Made by a program: the position numbers and the translations under genes
NCBI GenBank assembly: GCA_041398825.1
Contig: JAWKTX010000011.1
Span: forward strand, 62,001-126,000
Source of the DNA: Planctomycetaceae bacterium
Lineage (GTDB): Bacteria; Planctomycetota; Planctomycetia; Planctomycetales; Planctomycetaceae
Length of the DNA stretch: 64,000 nt
Reading direction: 5' to 3'
Notes under the pieces: model-generated
Seen by the model: the letters and a program-made list of their open reading frames with translations, nothing else
Told to the model about the DNA's origin: nothing
Databases searched by the model: none
Shown: one piece after another, positions 8,974 to 18,323 of the stretch
Layout of the letters: every line of letters begins with the position of its first letter
Numbering within the stretch: position 1 is the first letter of the stretch

Positions 8974-10482
8974 TCAGCTGTTGGTGATCGTTTCGATCAG
9001 CATGGCTCGGACCGTCTTTGGATCAGCCCCGGCGACCTGTTTCATGATCATCCCAATCATAGGACCGACAGCGGCCAGCTTGCCGGCTTTGACGTCAGCG
9101 GCAGCCTCAGGTTTCGAAGCAATGGCCGCGGTAATTGCTGCCAGCAGCGCTCCAGTGTCTTTGATGATCTCCAGTTTTCGTTCGTGAATGATTCGCTCAA
9201 CGTCACTCGCATGAATGGGATTGCCTGCGGCAGAAACGCTTTTCAGCTCTGCGTAAACGTCACGCGCACTTTTCGTGGTCAGTCGATCATCTTTGATCCA
9301 CTTCAGAAGTGAGCCCAGAATTTCGGCAGTGATGGGGAATTCTGATAACGAGAGTTCATCTGCATTGAGATCGCGAAGGATATCCTGGGTGACCCAATTC
9401 GCAGCAATTTTTCCATCGCCGCACAAACTTGCCACGCATTCGAAGTACTCAGTCACATCGGGCCCCTGAGCGATGATGACGCCTGCGTCGTATTCTGTGA
9501 GACCAAGCTGCGATTGAAATCGCTCCCGGCGAATTGCTGGTGTCTCCGGTAGAAGAGTCCTCGCCTCTTCGATCTGCTCCCTGGTCAGCACGACGGGTAC
9601 GAGATCCGGGTCCGGGAAATATCGATAATCGGATGATTCTTCTTTCTCACGCTGGGCAAAGGTAGTTCCACGTTCAGCGTCCCAGCCTCGTGTCTGTTTC
9701 GTTGCGCCGGGGTCCCCAAGTTTGAGGCCCGTCTCTTTAAAGAGTTTCGCCTGCCTCCGAATCTCAAACTCAACCGCCAGTTCCACGTTCCGGAAACTGT
9801 TCATGTTCTTGAGTTCAACAATTGGCGTTGCTGTTCGGCTGCCATCAGCATTGTGGAAGTGCAGATTTATGTTGGCGTCGCACCGGAGACTGCCTTCCTG
9901 CATATTGCAGTCAGAAACGCCAACAAACAGCAGTAACGTTCGCAATTCTTCCAGATATCGACGCGCTTCGCTGGCAGAACGCAGGTCCGGCTCACTGACA
10001 ATTTCCAGCAGCGGAGTGCCGGTGCGGTTCAGGTCGACCAAACTGTCTCCACCGCGGCCCGACTCGTCGTGGACGTTTTTTCCGGCGTCCTCTTCAAGAT
10101 GAGCACGCGTGATGCGGATCGTACGAGGTTCGGCGGTCGGGTCATCTGCCGCAATTTTCAACCAACCATTCGAACTGAACGGCAGATCGAACTGACTGAT
10201 CTGGTATGCCTTAGGGAGATCCGGGTAATAGTACTGTTTGCGGTCCCATTTGGTGAACTCTGCGATTTCACAATTTAAAGCCAGAGCCGTGCGCACTGAC
10301 AGTTCGAACGCTCGCCTGTTCATGACCGGAAGCGCGCCGGGCAATCCCAGACACACCGGGCACGTTTGCGTATTCGGGGCCGCACCAAATTCGGTTGAGC
10401 AGCCACAAAACAGCTTACTGTCTGTTTTGAGCTGCGTATGAACTTCAAGTCCGATAATGACGGTGTACTCAGCAGATGACAT
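8974..10482 (-). CDS. gatB: Aspartyl/glutamyl-tRNA amidotransferase subunit B
   Basis: A 502-residue GatB. With GatA and GatC it converts Glu-tRNA(Gln) or Asp-tRNA(Asn) to the amidated form. The start MSSAEYTVIIGLEVHTQL is canonical; four zinc cysteines lie at 26, 28, 41 and 44 (CGC...CPVC). The cradle domain with GDPGATKQTRGW and SSDYRYFPDPDL follows, and the C-terminal ~150 residues are the YqeY-like tRNA-binding tail. gatA and gatC are not next to it. It is divergent from the sulfatase gene. Confidence 0.97.
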   Translation of the reverse strand: MSSAEYTVIIGLEVHTQLKTDSKLFCGCSTEFGAAPNTQTCPVCLGLPGALPVMNRRAFELSVRTALALNCEIAEFTKWDRKQYYYPDLPKAYQISQFDLPFSSNGWLKIAADDPTAEPRTIRITRAHLEEDAGKNVHDESGRGGDSLVDLNRTGTPLLEIVSEPDLRSASEARRYLEELRTLLLFVGVSDCNMQEGSLRCDANINLHFHNADGSRTATPIVELKNMNSFRNVELAVEFEIRRQAKLFKETGLKLGDPGATKQTRGWDAERGTTFAQREKEESSDYRYFPDPDLVPVVLTREQIEEARTLLPETPAIRRERFQSQLGLTEYDAGVIIAQGPDVTEYFECVASLCGDGKIAANWVTQDILRDLNADELSLSEFPITAEILGSLLKWIKDDRLTTKSARDVYAELKSVSAAGNPIHASDVERIIHERKLEIIKDTGALLAAITAAIASKPEAAADVKAGKLAAVGPMIGMIMKQVAGADPKTVRAMLIETITNS

Positions 10483-10820
10483 GGCGGTTCGTTCGTCTGT
10501 CAGATGGCATTATGATTTGCAGGATCGGCCTGATTTCCTGTCAGGTTGTTCGGAATGATAACCACAGACCGCCGCAGAACCCAGAGTAGTGACCAGGTTG
10601 TCGTTTCGGAGATGAACTCTCGTCATTCGACCGGACGTAATGCCCTCCCCGCAGTCATTCCTGCGATGGTGTCATGGTTGCGGTGCGTATTCAACCACGA
10701 TAACGTTGGTGAGAATAGCGTCAGAATCGTGACGCCCTCTGTACGTTCAGGACTGCACGGTCGCCTCTCGGCACAGTGAAGTCTGAAGCATCAGGCTCTG
10801 TCCCGGAAAATTCTGGATTT
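10483..10820. other. Intergenic region between gatB and the double sulfatase
   Basis: About 340 bases with divergent promoters expected. An open frame at 10546-10779 reads as random-looking, Arg/Ser-rich sequence with no motif and is not called. No hairpin or RNA gene recognised. Confidence 0.4.
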
Positions 10821-13631
10821 ATGATTCCTCAAACCAGCAACATTCGACGTGTTCTTTTTGTGTGTCTCCCGCTGATGATCACAGGTCAGGCGAAGGCGGT
10901 GGAGCAGCCGCAGTCGCCTCCTAACATTGTCGTATTCCTCTCGGACGACCACACAGTCACGGATTCGTCACTGTATGGTTCCACGGACCTGAAGACGCCC
11001 AATATGGAACGCGTGGCGGGTGCGGGAATGACGTTTGATCGCGCATTTGTGGCGTCGCCTTCCTGTGCTCCCAGTCGTGCGGCATTGCTGACCGGGCTGA
11101 TGCCCTCAAGAAACGGAGCTGAGGCGAATCATGCTCGGCCGGGTCAGGACCTCACGAAGTTACCGGCCTATCTTCAGGCCCTGGGCTACGAAGTTGTTTC
11201 CTTCGGCAAGGTGGGCCATTACGGGCAAACGCCGGAATACGGTTTCGATCTGGCAAAGCATTTTGGATACCACGAAGACGTCTGCGTTGCAGAAGCGCTG
11301 AAGTGGCTTGACGCTCGTCAGAGCAGGAAACCGCTTTGTCTGTTCGTTGGATCCAACTGGCCGCACGTCCCCTGGCCTGACTCCGATGAGTACAGCCCGG
11401 ACGCGTTGGATATTCCCTCGCGGCACGTTGATACCCGGAAGACACGCGACGCGCGCGCTCGGTACTATCAGGCGGTCCATACCATGGACAGGGAGCTGGG
11501 ACAGGTCTTTGACCTTGCCCGAAGCAAGTTCGGTGATCATCTGCTCTTTCTGCACACAAGCGATCATGGTGCTCAATGGCCATTCGGAAAATGGAATCTG
11601 TATGAAGATGGCATTCGCACGCCCCTGATTGTTTCGTGGCCGGGGCACGTCGCTCAGGGCACTCGCTCCTCAGCCTTGGTCTCGTGGATTGACATCCTTC
11701 CAACTCTGATCGATGCAGCTGCGGGAACTGTGCCCGGAGATATCGACGGGAGATCAATTCTTCCGGTGCTTACAGGAAAGACGACGACACACCGCGATGC
11801 CATTTTCACAGTGCACAGCGGTGACGGAAACATGAATGTTTTTCCTATTCGCAGTGTCCGCACTGAACGATGGAAATACATTCATAACCTGCATCCCGAA
11901 TTTCGCTTCAATTCGCATGTAACGAAGAAGCCCGGCGATACAGGTTACTGGCCGAGCTGGGTGGAGAAAGCGGCCACAGATGCAAATGCTGCCGACATCG
12001 TACAACGCTATCAGATTCGCCCCCGGGAAGAACTCTTTGATCTGTCCAGCGATCCGCTCGAACAGAAGAACCTCGCAACGGATGCATCGTTTTCCAATGA
12101 ACTGAATGAGATGCGAGCTCGACTGACAACATGGATGAAAGAGCAGGGGGATACCCAAACAGTGTTCGGTATGCCGGACATGCTGCCCCTGAAGGATCGC
12201 CACCCAAATGTCATCTCCATTTTCATCGACGATATGGGGTGGGCCGATCTTTCCTGTTTCGGTGGCACCGCCGTGCAAACGGAGAACATTGATCAACTTG
12301 CTCGAGAAGGCATTCGATTTACCAATTTCTACGTCAACAGCCCGATTTGCTCTCCCTCTCGAACGGCGTTAACGACCGGTAACTACCCCGCTCGCCACAG
12401 AATTACATCGTATCTTGCTGAACGCCAGATGAACGAACGCCGTGGAATGGCACAATGGCTCGACGTTAATGCAGCGACACTCCCGGGAATGTTATCTAAG
12501 AATGGGTATGCCTGCGGCCACTTTGGCAAGTGGCATCTCGGCGGTCAGCGTGATGTGGGAGAGGCGCCTTTGATTACCGAATACGGTTTCGATGCTTCGC
12601 TCACAAACTTCGAAGGTCTTGGCCCGCGCGTCCTGCCACTGAAGGACGCCTATGATGGCAAACCGGCCGTCCCGCATGCATTGGGAAGTGATAGGCTGGG
12701 ACGCGGGCCCATCGAATGGGAAGACCGATCGATCATCACAGCCCGGTTTGTGGATCGGGCTCTTCAATTTATCGACGACCCTGCAAACTCAGGTAAGCCA
12801 CTCTTCATTAATGTGTGGCCTGACGATGTGCATTCCCCGTTCTTTCCTCCAAAGGAACGGCGCGGCGACGCAACCAAACAGACGCTGTATCACGGAGTCC
12901 TGAAAACGATGGACGAACAGTTAGGGAAGTTGCTTGACCGTGTGCGAAGTGATGAAACGCTGCGAAACAATACGCTGATTCTGGTTGCCAGCGACAACGG
13001 CCCGGAACCGGGGGCTGGTTCAGCAGGTCCGTTGCGGGGGTCAAAGGGAGAGCTTTGGGAAGGTGGCATCCGAAGCCCGCTCATCGTCTGGGGGCCGGGA
13101 CTCGTTGAACCAAATGCGGCAGGTTCAACGAATGATCACACGATCATTTCCAGCGTTGATCTTGTTGCTTCCCTGATCACTTTGACGGACGCACCCGTGC
13201 CCGCCAACTATGTACCAGACGGTGAAAATCTGCTTGCTGCGGTGCTGGGAAAAACCACTGCACAACGGACCGATCCCCTGTTCTGGCGTCGGCCGCCAGA
13301 TCGTCCCTCGCAGCCGGAGAACTATCGCCCCGATCTGGCAATACGGGACAAAGAATGGAAACTGGTCTGCAACCTGGATGGCAGCAGTCCGCAATTATTC
13401 AATCTGAACCTCGATCCGGGTGAAGCCAAAGACGTGTCTTCAACACACCCGCGGATTACTCAGCGTCTCCGAACACTGGTAGTCGAATGGAATGCAACTC
13501 TGCCCGTGGATGGAACATCACAGAATGCCGGGCATTTACCGCAGGGCGATTCGCCATCGCCGACCGCAAAAAAGAAACAGGCAGGAAAAGGCGCGGGGAA
13601 AAAGGGCAAAGCTGGTGCAAAAGCCAACTAG
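10821..13631 (+). CDS. Secreted protein with two complete sulfatase domains in tandem
   Basis: 936 residues from ATG 10821, which puts a good signal peptide directly at the N-terminus (MIPQTSNIRRVLFVCLPLM, cleavage after GQAKA). A GTG at 10776 would add 15 residues before it. Domain 1 (~residues 30-450) looks like a heparan N-sulfatase-type S1 sulfatase: FLSDDH metal site, CAPSR formylglycine motif (C82), HTSDHG. Domain 2 (~465-880) is an arylsulfatase-A-like domain: FIDDMGW, CSPSR (C510), GHFGKWHLGG, VASDNGPE. Both keep the Cys needed for formylglycine maturation, so both may be active on sulfated polysaccharides. The C-terminus is a Lys/Gly/Ala-rich tail. There is no signal peptide between the domains, so this is a true fusion. 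Confidence 0.9.
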   Translation: MIPQTSNIRRVLFVCLPLMITGQAKAVEQPQSPPNIVVFLSDDHTVTDSSLYGSTDLKTPNMERVAGAGMTFDRAFVASPSCAPSRAALLTGLMPSRNGAEANHARPGQDLTKLPAYLQALGYEVVSFGKVGHYGQTPEYGFDLAKHFGYHEDVCVAEALKWLDARQSRKPLCLFVGSNWPHVPWPDSDEYSPDALDIPSRHVDTRKTRDARARYYQAVHTMDRELGQVFDLARSKFGDHLLFLHTSDHGAQWPFGKWNLYEDGIRTPLIVSWPGHVAQGTRSSALVSWIDILPTLIDAAAGTVPGDIDGRSILPVLTGKTTTHRDAIFTVHSGDGNMNVFPIRSVRTERWKYIHNLHPEFRFNSHVTKKPGDTGYWPSWVEKAATDANAADIVQRYQIRPREELFDLSSDPLEQKNLATDASFSNELNEMRARLTTWMKEQGDTQTVFGMPDMLPLKDRHPNVISIFIDDMGWADLSCFGGTAVQTENIDQLAREGIRFTNFYVNSPICSPSRTALTTGNYPARHRITSYLAERQMNERRGMAQWLDVNAATLPGMLSKNGYACGHFGKWHLGGQRDVGEAPLITEYGFDASLTNFEGLGPRVLPLKDAYDGKPAVPHALGSDRLGRGPIEWEDRSIITARFVDRALQFIDDPANSGKPLFINVWPDDVHSPFFPPKERRGDATKQTLYHGVLKTMDEQLGKLLDRVRSDETLRNNTLILVASDNGPEPGAGSAGPLRGSKGELWEGGIRSPLIVWGPGLVEPNAAGSTNDHTIISSVDLVASLITLTDAPVPANYVPDGENLLAAVLGKTTAQRTDPLFWRRPPDRPSQPENYRPDLAIRDKEWKLVCNLDGSSPQLFNLNLDPGEAKDVSSTHPRITQRLRTLVVEWNATLPVDGTSQNAGHLPQGDSPSPTAKKKQAGKGAGKKGKAGAKAN

Positions 13632-13659
13632 TTATCAGTCACCCGATACTTTGGGAATG

Positions 13660-14853
13660 CCCTCGGCCGTAGAGACGGTCTCGGATGAACGAACGGCCGC
13701 GGATTTCCTGGTTGTCCCGGCGTCCCGGAAATTTTCGGCCGGTAGCGTCCGGGCACCGGAGAAGAATGAACCAGAATTGCATCGAACGCGATCCTGTGTT
13801 GCGTCCAGCAACGCTCATGGGTGGCTGACGCGATGCATTTCTGTGTGCTGCCTCTGTCTGTCACTTGTTTCATTACTTTGTAATTCTCTTGAAGCGCAGA
13901 CGCGTGACCGGTCACTGTTGCCTTTCGTCACAACGGATCATGTGATCATCCGTGAAGCGATCGGGGGCAAGGAAACTCGCCTGACAGGTGTGATCGAAGA
14001 CCTTCGCGGCGATGTCGTTCAGTTGCGTCGTGGTTCAGGTGAACCGATGCGAATTCACCTGCGGGAAGTCATCGAACTTCAGTTTCAGAAGTCCGCTGAT
14101 TTCGACCTGGGACTGCTGCACATGCAAAAACGCCAGTGGAACGAAGCACTAATGGCGTTCGACCAGGCATTTCTGGTTGAGCATCGCGAATGGGTACGCC
14201 GGGAATTGCTTGCGGCATCCTCTGAAGCTCTGCTCGCAATGGGGCAATTGAAAGCAGTCCCGCCTCGGATCGCAAAGATTGCGGAATCAGATCCTGAAAC
14301 TCGACACGTTGGCTTGCTGCCGATGGTCTGGGATCACCGAATGCCAACCGACAAGCGATATCCCGCAACGGGAACGGATTTGAGTGCTGTTTCACCGCTG
14401 ATTCAGCTGACCGCCGCGTCTGTGCTGCTGGATCAACCCGAATTTAAAGATTCAGCAACCCAGACATTGACGACCCTGCGACTGAACGGACAGCCATTCG
14501 TTCAGCAGCTCGCAGAAGCACAGATGTGGCGTACAAGAATCATCGATGCTTCACTCCTCAAACCCTCTGATGCTCAGCGAATGTCTGACCGAGTCAGAGA
14601 TTTCGATCGTTCCATTCGCAGTGGTCCCGAATTTCTGCTCGGACGCTCTTTCATGATTCTGCACGATTACGATAACGCGGCCATTCATCTCATGTGGCCC
14701 TCGTCATTGCACACCCCCGACAGGTACCTTGCCTCGGTCAGTCTCTCTGAAGCTGCCGAAGCTCTCGAACGGTCGGGTCGGATTGGTGAATCGGTGATCG
14801 CTCGACAGGAGTGGCAAACGCATTTCGGAAAGCTCGACGTCAGTGACAAGTAA
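13660..14853 (+). CDS. Secreted or membrane-anchored TPR-like planctomycete protein
   Basis: The frame is open from 13492, but its first part overlaps the sulfatase gene; ATG 13660 lies 28 bases after that stop. From there ~50 polar residues precede a hydrophobic segment (CISVCCLCLSLVSLLCNSL) ending in EAQ, a signal-like cleavage site. A TTG at 13777, preceded by GGAGAAG, would place the signal peptide closer to the N-terminus and may be the real start. The mature part has a small beta domain (GVIEDLRGDVVQLRRGSGE) followed by TPR-like helices (ALMAFDQAFLVEHREWVRRE). It is probably co-transcribed with the double sulfatase; function unknown. Confidence 0.7.
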   Translation, partial: PSAVETVSDERTAADFLVVPASRKFSAGSVRAPEKNEPELHRTRSCVASSNAHGWLTRCISVCCLCLSLVSLLCNSLEAQTRDRSLLPFVTTDHVIIREAIGGKETRLTGVIEDLRGDVVQLRRGSGEPMRIHLREVIELQFQKSADFDLGLLHMQKRQWNEALMAFDQAFLVEHREWVRRELLAASSEALLAMGQLKAVPPRIAKIAESDPETRHVGLLPMVWDHRMPTDKRYPATGTDLSAVSPLIQLTAASVLLDQPEFKDSATQTLTTLRLNGQPFVQQLAEAQMWRTRIIDASLLKPSDAQRMSDRVRDFDRSIRSGPEFLLGRSFMILHDYDNAAIHLMWPSSLHTPDRYLASVSLSEAAEALERSGRIGESVIARQEWQTHFGKLDVSDK

Positions 14854-14920
14854 CTGAATCGGTTGCGTAACTTGCCGGCACAGAAAAACGATTGCGTACT
14901 CTTTAAACAGGACTCATTTC

Positions 14921-16075
14921 ATGCACTGCCAGAGACCATTCATTCCCGCATGGACTCGATTCTCCACGACCATCACTCTTCTTTTCGGAGTCATTACGTT
15001 GGTGCCTTCTGCCACTGAAACAGCTATCGCTCAAAGTCTGCGTTCACCGCAGGTCAACGACGACAACACAGTCACGGTGCGTCTGAAGGCAGCCAACGCG
15101 AAGGAAGTCGTCGCCAACATTGCGGGGCAGAGGCTGAAACTGACGCAGAATGAAGGTCGTATCTGGGAGGGTACATCTGCCAGTCTGCCAGCGGGCATTC
15201 ACGACTATACGTTCCAGGTGGATGGAACAATGATGATCGATCCCTCGAACCGCAACGTCAAGAAGTGGCTAACGATGGCGAGCATGGTGGAAATTCCGGG
15301 CAAACCAGCACTGCTGACCGAAATGCAGTCGGTTCCACACGGATCCATTCAACGTTGCTTCTACCCATCCAGCACCGTCGGGACCCAGCGTCCGGTGATG
15401 GTCTACACGCCGCCGGATTACCACGCCGTACAGGAAACCAAATACCCTCTGGTTCTGTTGCTCCACGGATTTGGTGATGATGAAACAGCGTGGACCGAAG
15501 TCGGCCGCGCGAACTTCATCGCCGATAACCTCATTGCTCAGGGAAAGATCGGCCCTTGTATCATCGCGATGCCATATGGGCACCCCGTCCCGGTGCCCGT
15601 TGAACAACGGCCGGATGACTATTTCGCATCCAACAATGATGTGTACGAACAGGACATCATGAAAGACCTTCTTCCCTTTCTGGAATCACGGTATTCTGTA
15701 CGCAATGACAGGGAGGGGCGAAGCATCGTGGGACTGTCGATGGGAGGAGGTCACGCGCTTGATACCGGGTTGAAGAATATCGAAAAATTCTCCGCCATTG
15801 GGGCATTCAGTGCGGCCGTCCCTCAGCTCAGCAACGACGATCTGATTATCAAATATCCCGCTCTCGCCGGTCCATCACCTGCCGCGAACCAACTACAGCA
15901 CTTGTGGATCCCCATCGGGGACAAAGACTTTCTTCTGCAGCGCAACCAGTCCTTCATTGAACAAATTCGGGAGAATCACGTTCAGTTTGACTTCCACCTC
16001 ACAAGCGGCGGCCACGAATGGAAACTCTGGCGTGAGTATCTTCCTGAATTTCTTATTAAAGTAGTCGGGAAGTAG
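14921..16075 (+). CDS. Secreted esterase of the esterase-D / feruloyl-esterase-like family
   Basis: 384 residues. Signal peptide to about residue 38 (TETAIAQ). Residues ~45-120 form an immunoglobulin-like early-set domain (VTVRLKAANAKEVVANI, HDYTFQVDG), as in enterochelin-esterase and xylanase-associated esterases. The alpha/beta hydrolase core follows: VLLLHGFGDDETAW, nucleophile elbow GLSMGGG with Ser273, GDKDF for the acid, and SGGHEW with His365. Such enzymes cleave ester bonds on plant or algal polysaccharides, in line with the upstream sulfatase. The exact ester is not readable from sequence. Confidence 0.9.
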   Translation: MHCQRPFIPAWTRFSTTITLLFGVITLVPSATETAIAQSLRSPQVNDDNTVTVRLKAANAKEVVANIAGQRLKLTQNEGRIWEGTSASLPAGIHDYTFQVDGTMMIDPSNRNVKKWLTMASMVEIPGKPALLTEMQSVPHGSIQRCFYPSSTVGTQRPVMVYTPPDYHAVQETKYPLVLLLHGFGDDETAWTEVGRANFIADNLIAQGKIGPCIIAMPYGHPVPVPVEQRPDDYFASNNDVYEQDIMKDLLPFLESRYSVRNDREGRSIVGLSMGGGHALDTGLKNIEKFSAIGAFSAAVPQLSNDDLIIKYPALAGPSPAANQLQHLWIPIGDKDFLLQRNQSFIEQIRENHVQFDFHLTSGGHEWKLWREYLPEFLIKVVGK

Positions 16076-16220
16076 CGGGACGAAGTCATTCGTTCCAATG
16101 ACCGGGATTCAAATTCACGGTGGCCGACTTGAACCGGGTCTCCATGAGTTGATGCAGAACGATTCACCCAAGTAATGTTTTTCAGCGACGTGATGAACTT
16201 CGCACGACGCGAATGAGCCA

Positions 16221-16250
16221 CCCGGTGATCGTCAGCCCGGTGATCGTCAG
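16221..16250. repeat. Exact 15-bp tandem duplication
   Basis: CCCGGTGATCGTCAG occurs twice head to tail between the esterase and tspO, which converge here. No hairpin was recognised. Probably a replication slippage product. Confidence 0.8.
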
Positions 16251-16270
16251 CGACGCGCCGGGCGGAGTGT

Positions 16271-16756
16271 TCATCCGCCGGAGTTCAGTTGCCAGATGCT
16301 GAAGTTCAATATGCTGGCGAATGTGACCCAGCTAAGGTACGGCACCATGAGCCAGCCGGCAGACTTCGATCGCGCGAAGAATGCCACGGTCGTGGCCAGA
16401 ATCGCGAGCCAGAGGACGACAATTTCAACAACAGCCCAGCCTATCTGGTGCATTCCGAAGAAGATCCACGACCACCCAACGTTTAGGGCCAACTGGACGG
16501 CAAACAGTGATAAGGGAGTGACGGCTGCCCTGAATCCTGCCGGTTTCCAGACGATCCATGCGGAGATCCCCATGAGAACAAACAGTGTCGTCCAGACCGG
16601 ACCAAACACCCAGTCTGGTGGATTCCATTCTGGTTTGACGACTGTCCGATACCAGCCATCAATCTGAGGCGTGGTAGCGGCGGCCCCAAGCCCACCCGCT
16701 CCCACGCAGACCAGAACAAACAGAACCAAACCAATCCAGCGTGTCCGCTGCTTCAT
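16271..16756 (-). CDS. tspO: TspO/MBR family tryptophan-rich sensory protein
   Basis: 161 residues with five membrane helices, the usual TspO size. Family landmarks are KPEWNPPDWVFGPVWT after the first helix, QLALNVGWSWIFFG in the middle, and PYLSWVTFASILNFSIWQLN at the end. TspO proteins bind porphyrins and act in tetrapyrrole or stress responses; in bacteria the role differs by species. It converges with the esterase gene and is divergent from the damaged RidA gene. Confidence 0.95.
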   Translation of the reverse strand: MKQRTRWIGLVLFVLVCVGAGGLGAAATTPQIDGWYRTVVKPEWNPPDWVFGPVWTTLFVLMGISAWIVWKPAGFRAAVTPLSLFAVQLALNVGWSWIFFGMHQIGWAVVEIVVLWLAILATTVAFFARSKSAGWLMVPYLSWVTFASILNFSIWQLNSGG

Positions 16757-16797
16757 CAGTGAACTCCGAATCCGAACTGTGGGATGATAAGCCGACT

Positions 16798-17105
16798 GAC
16801 CGTGTTACTGACGCGACAGCCGTCAGGCCATTTTTCCCGGCGATGCTTACAGACAGGCAAAGTTCATTCTCGAAAAGATCGTTGCTGCGTTGGCTGACAT
16901 TCGTGCATCGCTCTCAGACGTGACTCGCACTTGTATGTTCGTCACCGACGTCAGCGGATGGGAAGAAATCGACAAAGCCCATGGTGATGTATTCGCTAAC
17001 ATCCGACGGGCAGCTACGATGTTCGAAGTCAGCAGGCAAATTGGTCCACAATATCCGGGCGAGATTGAAGTCAATGCTGTTGTCAGTCGAGGATCTGTGG
17101 AGTGA
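16798..17105 (+). pseudogene. RidA/YjgF-family remnant, 5'-truncated and frameshifted
   Basis: From about 16825 one frame reads AIFPGDAYRQAKFILEKIV... through FVTDVSGWEEIDKAHGDVF to a stop at 17105, a clear RidA family (imine/enamine deaminase) C-terminal two-thirds. That frame has no usable start: a stop lies just upstream. The preceding family-like VTDATAV is in another frame, so a small indel near 16820 broke the gene. The expected N-terminal ~35 residues are missing, replaced by sequence up to tspO. The Arg seen in active RidA (here R in VTRT) is kept. An assembly error is possible, but the missing 5' part argues for true decay. Confidence 0.65.
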
Positions 17106-17108
17106 TAC

Positions 17109-17772
17109 ATGAATGCCGCGCGTGATGGAATACCGAAAGAATACCTGGCTGCCACCGATGTCATTGACTACGCCGCTCCCGATGTTCGTACATTGGCAGC
17201 CGAGATCAGGGACGCGCAAACGGAGGATTCAGTTGTCGCGCCGCTGCTTCGAGTGGGTTCGAGATCACATCGAACACAGTCTGGACTTTCAACGGGCTGA
17301 ACTAACTTGTCGTGCGTCTGACGTGCTGGCAAAACGCACCGGCTACTGCTACGCAAAAAGTCACCTGCTGGCCGCACTGCTGAGAGCCAACGGCATTCCT
17401 GCAGGTTTCTGTTACCAGCGACTCACTGTTGAAGGAGACCACCCTCCGTATTGCCTGCATGGGCTGAATGCCGTCTATTTGAACGGCCACGGCTGGTATC
17501 GCATCGATGCACGAGGCAATAAGCCGGGCGTCACCGCTCAGTTTACTCCGCCCTTGGAACAACTGGCATTTTCGACATCAACTCTCGGCGAATTTGATTT
17601 TCCGGAAGTCTGGGCTGAGCCGTTGCCTCCCATTGTTGAAGCGATGCAACGTCACTGCGACGTAAAGAGTCTTGCCGAATGCCTTCCTGATCTGACAATT
17701 GACCAGATGAAGCAACTTCGAGAACAACCGCCGATTCCCCCAATGCTCCTCAGTTGTGAGACTGCGACATGA
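17109..17772 (+). pseudogene. Transglutaminase-like gene with a frameshift near codon 43
   Basis: From ATG 17109 the first frame gives the family-like start MNAARDGIPKEYLAATDVID...LAAEIRD. The rest (RRCFEWVRDHIEHSLDF to the stop at 17772) is in the next frame. The switch lies at ~17235-17245 in a CGCGCC tract; loss of one GC unit explains it. The second part holds the transglutaminase-like core: Cys in TGYCYAKSHLLAALL, His in LHGLNAVYLNGHGW and Asp in RIDARG. An ATG at 17113 opens the second frame directly but gives an Arg/Pro-rich start unlike the family. The stop overlaps the DUF1572 start by four bases, so it headed that operon. It may be a real mutation, a sequencing error or, less likely, programmed frameshifting. 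Confidence 0.65.
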
Positions 17773-18323
17773 CCGATTCCTCAAACATTGGTGCCGAAGT
17801 CATCACAAGTGCCATCACTTCCTTTCGAGCCAACATGGGCTGGGCTGACAAAGCCATTGCCCAATTGCCCGACGACAATCTGCACGTCGCTCTTGATGAC
17901 AACACAAACAGCATTGCCGTCATCATGAAGCACGTCGCCGGAAATCTGAAATCCCGCTGGACTGACTTCCTGACTACAGACGGCGAGAAGCCGTGGCGCA
18001 ATCGAGACGACGAGTTCGTGGATACGTTCACCAGTCGTCAGGATGTGTTGAAACACTGGGAAGAAGGCTGGGCCTGTTTGTTCAAGACGCTGGAATCACT
18101 TCAGCCGGACGACTTATCGAAGACCGTGACCATTCGGGGCGAGCCGCACACAGTTCCGCTGGCGATTCACCGGTCACTCGCTCATTGTGCCTACCACGTC
18201 GGTCAAATCATGTTGTTGGCTCGCATTCTGGCAGGCGATCACTGGGAGACGATCACAATTCCCCGTGGCTCGTCGAAGGAATTCAACAAGTCTCTCTGGA
18301 AGAAGGGGACGGAAAACACATGA
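17769..18323 (+). CDS. DUF1572 protein (DinB superfamily)
   Basis: 184 residues of helical DinB-like fold. Metal-ligand positions are seen as KHVAGNLKSRW (near residue 57) and AHCAYHVGQIMLLARIL (near 138), the pattern of DUF1572. The family may be thiol-linked S-transferases; the substrate is unknown. It overlaps the transglutaminase stop and the GNAT start by four bases each (ATGA), so the three genes form one translationally coupled unit. Intact, unlike the gene before it. Confidence 0.85.
   Translation: MTDSSNIGAEVITSAITSFRANMGWADKAIAQLPDDNLHVALDDNTNSIAVIMKHVAGNLKSRWTDFLTTDGEKPWRNRDDEFVDTFTSRQDVLKHWEEGWACLFKTLESLQPDDLSKTVTIRGEPHTVPLAIHRSLAHCAYHVGQIMLLARILAGDHWETITIPRGSSKEFNKSLWKKGTENT

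Noticed and set aside
10546..10779. A 77-codon frame before the double sulfatase
   Set aside because: No motif, no ribosome site, and biased composition; treated as intergenic.
13492..13659. A longer N-terminus for the TPR-like protein
   Set aside because: It overlaps the end of the sulfatase gene in another frame and is Arg/Lys-rich noise.
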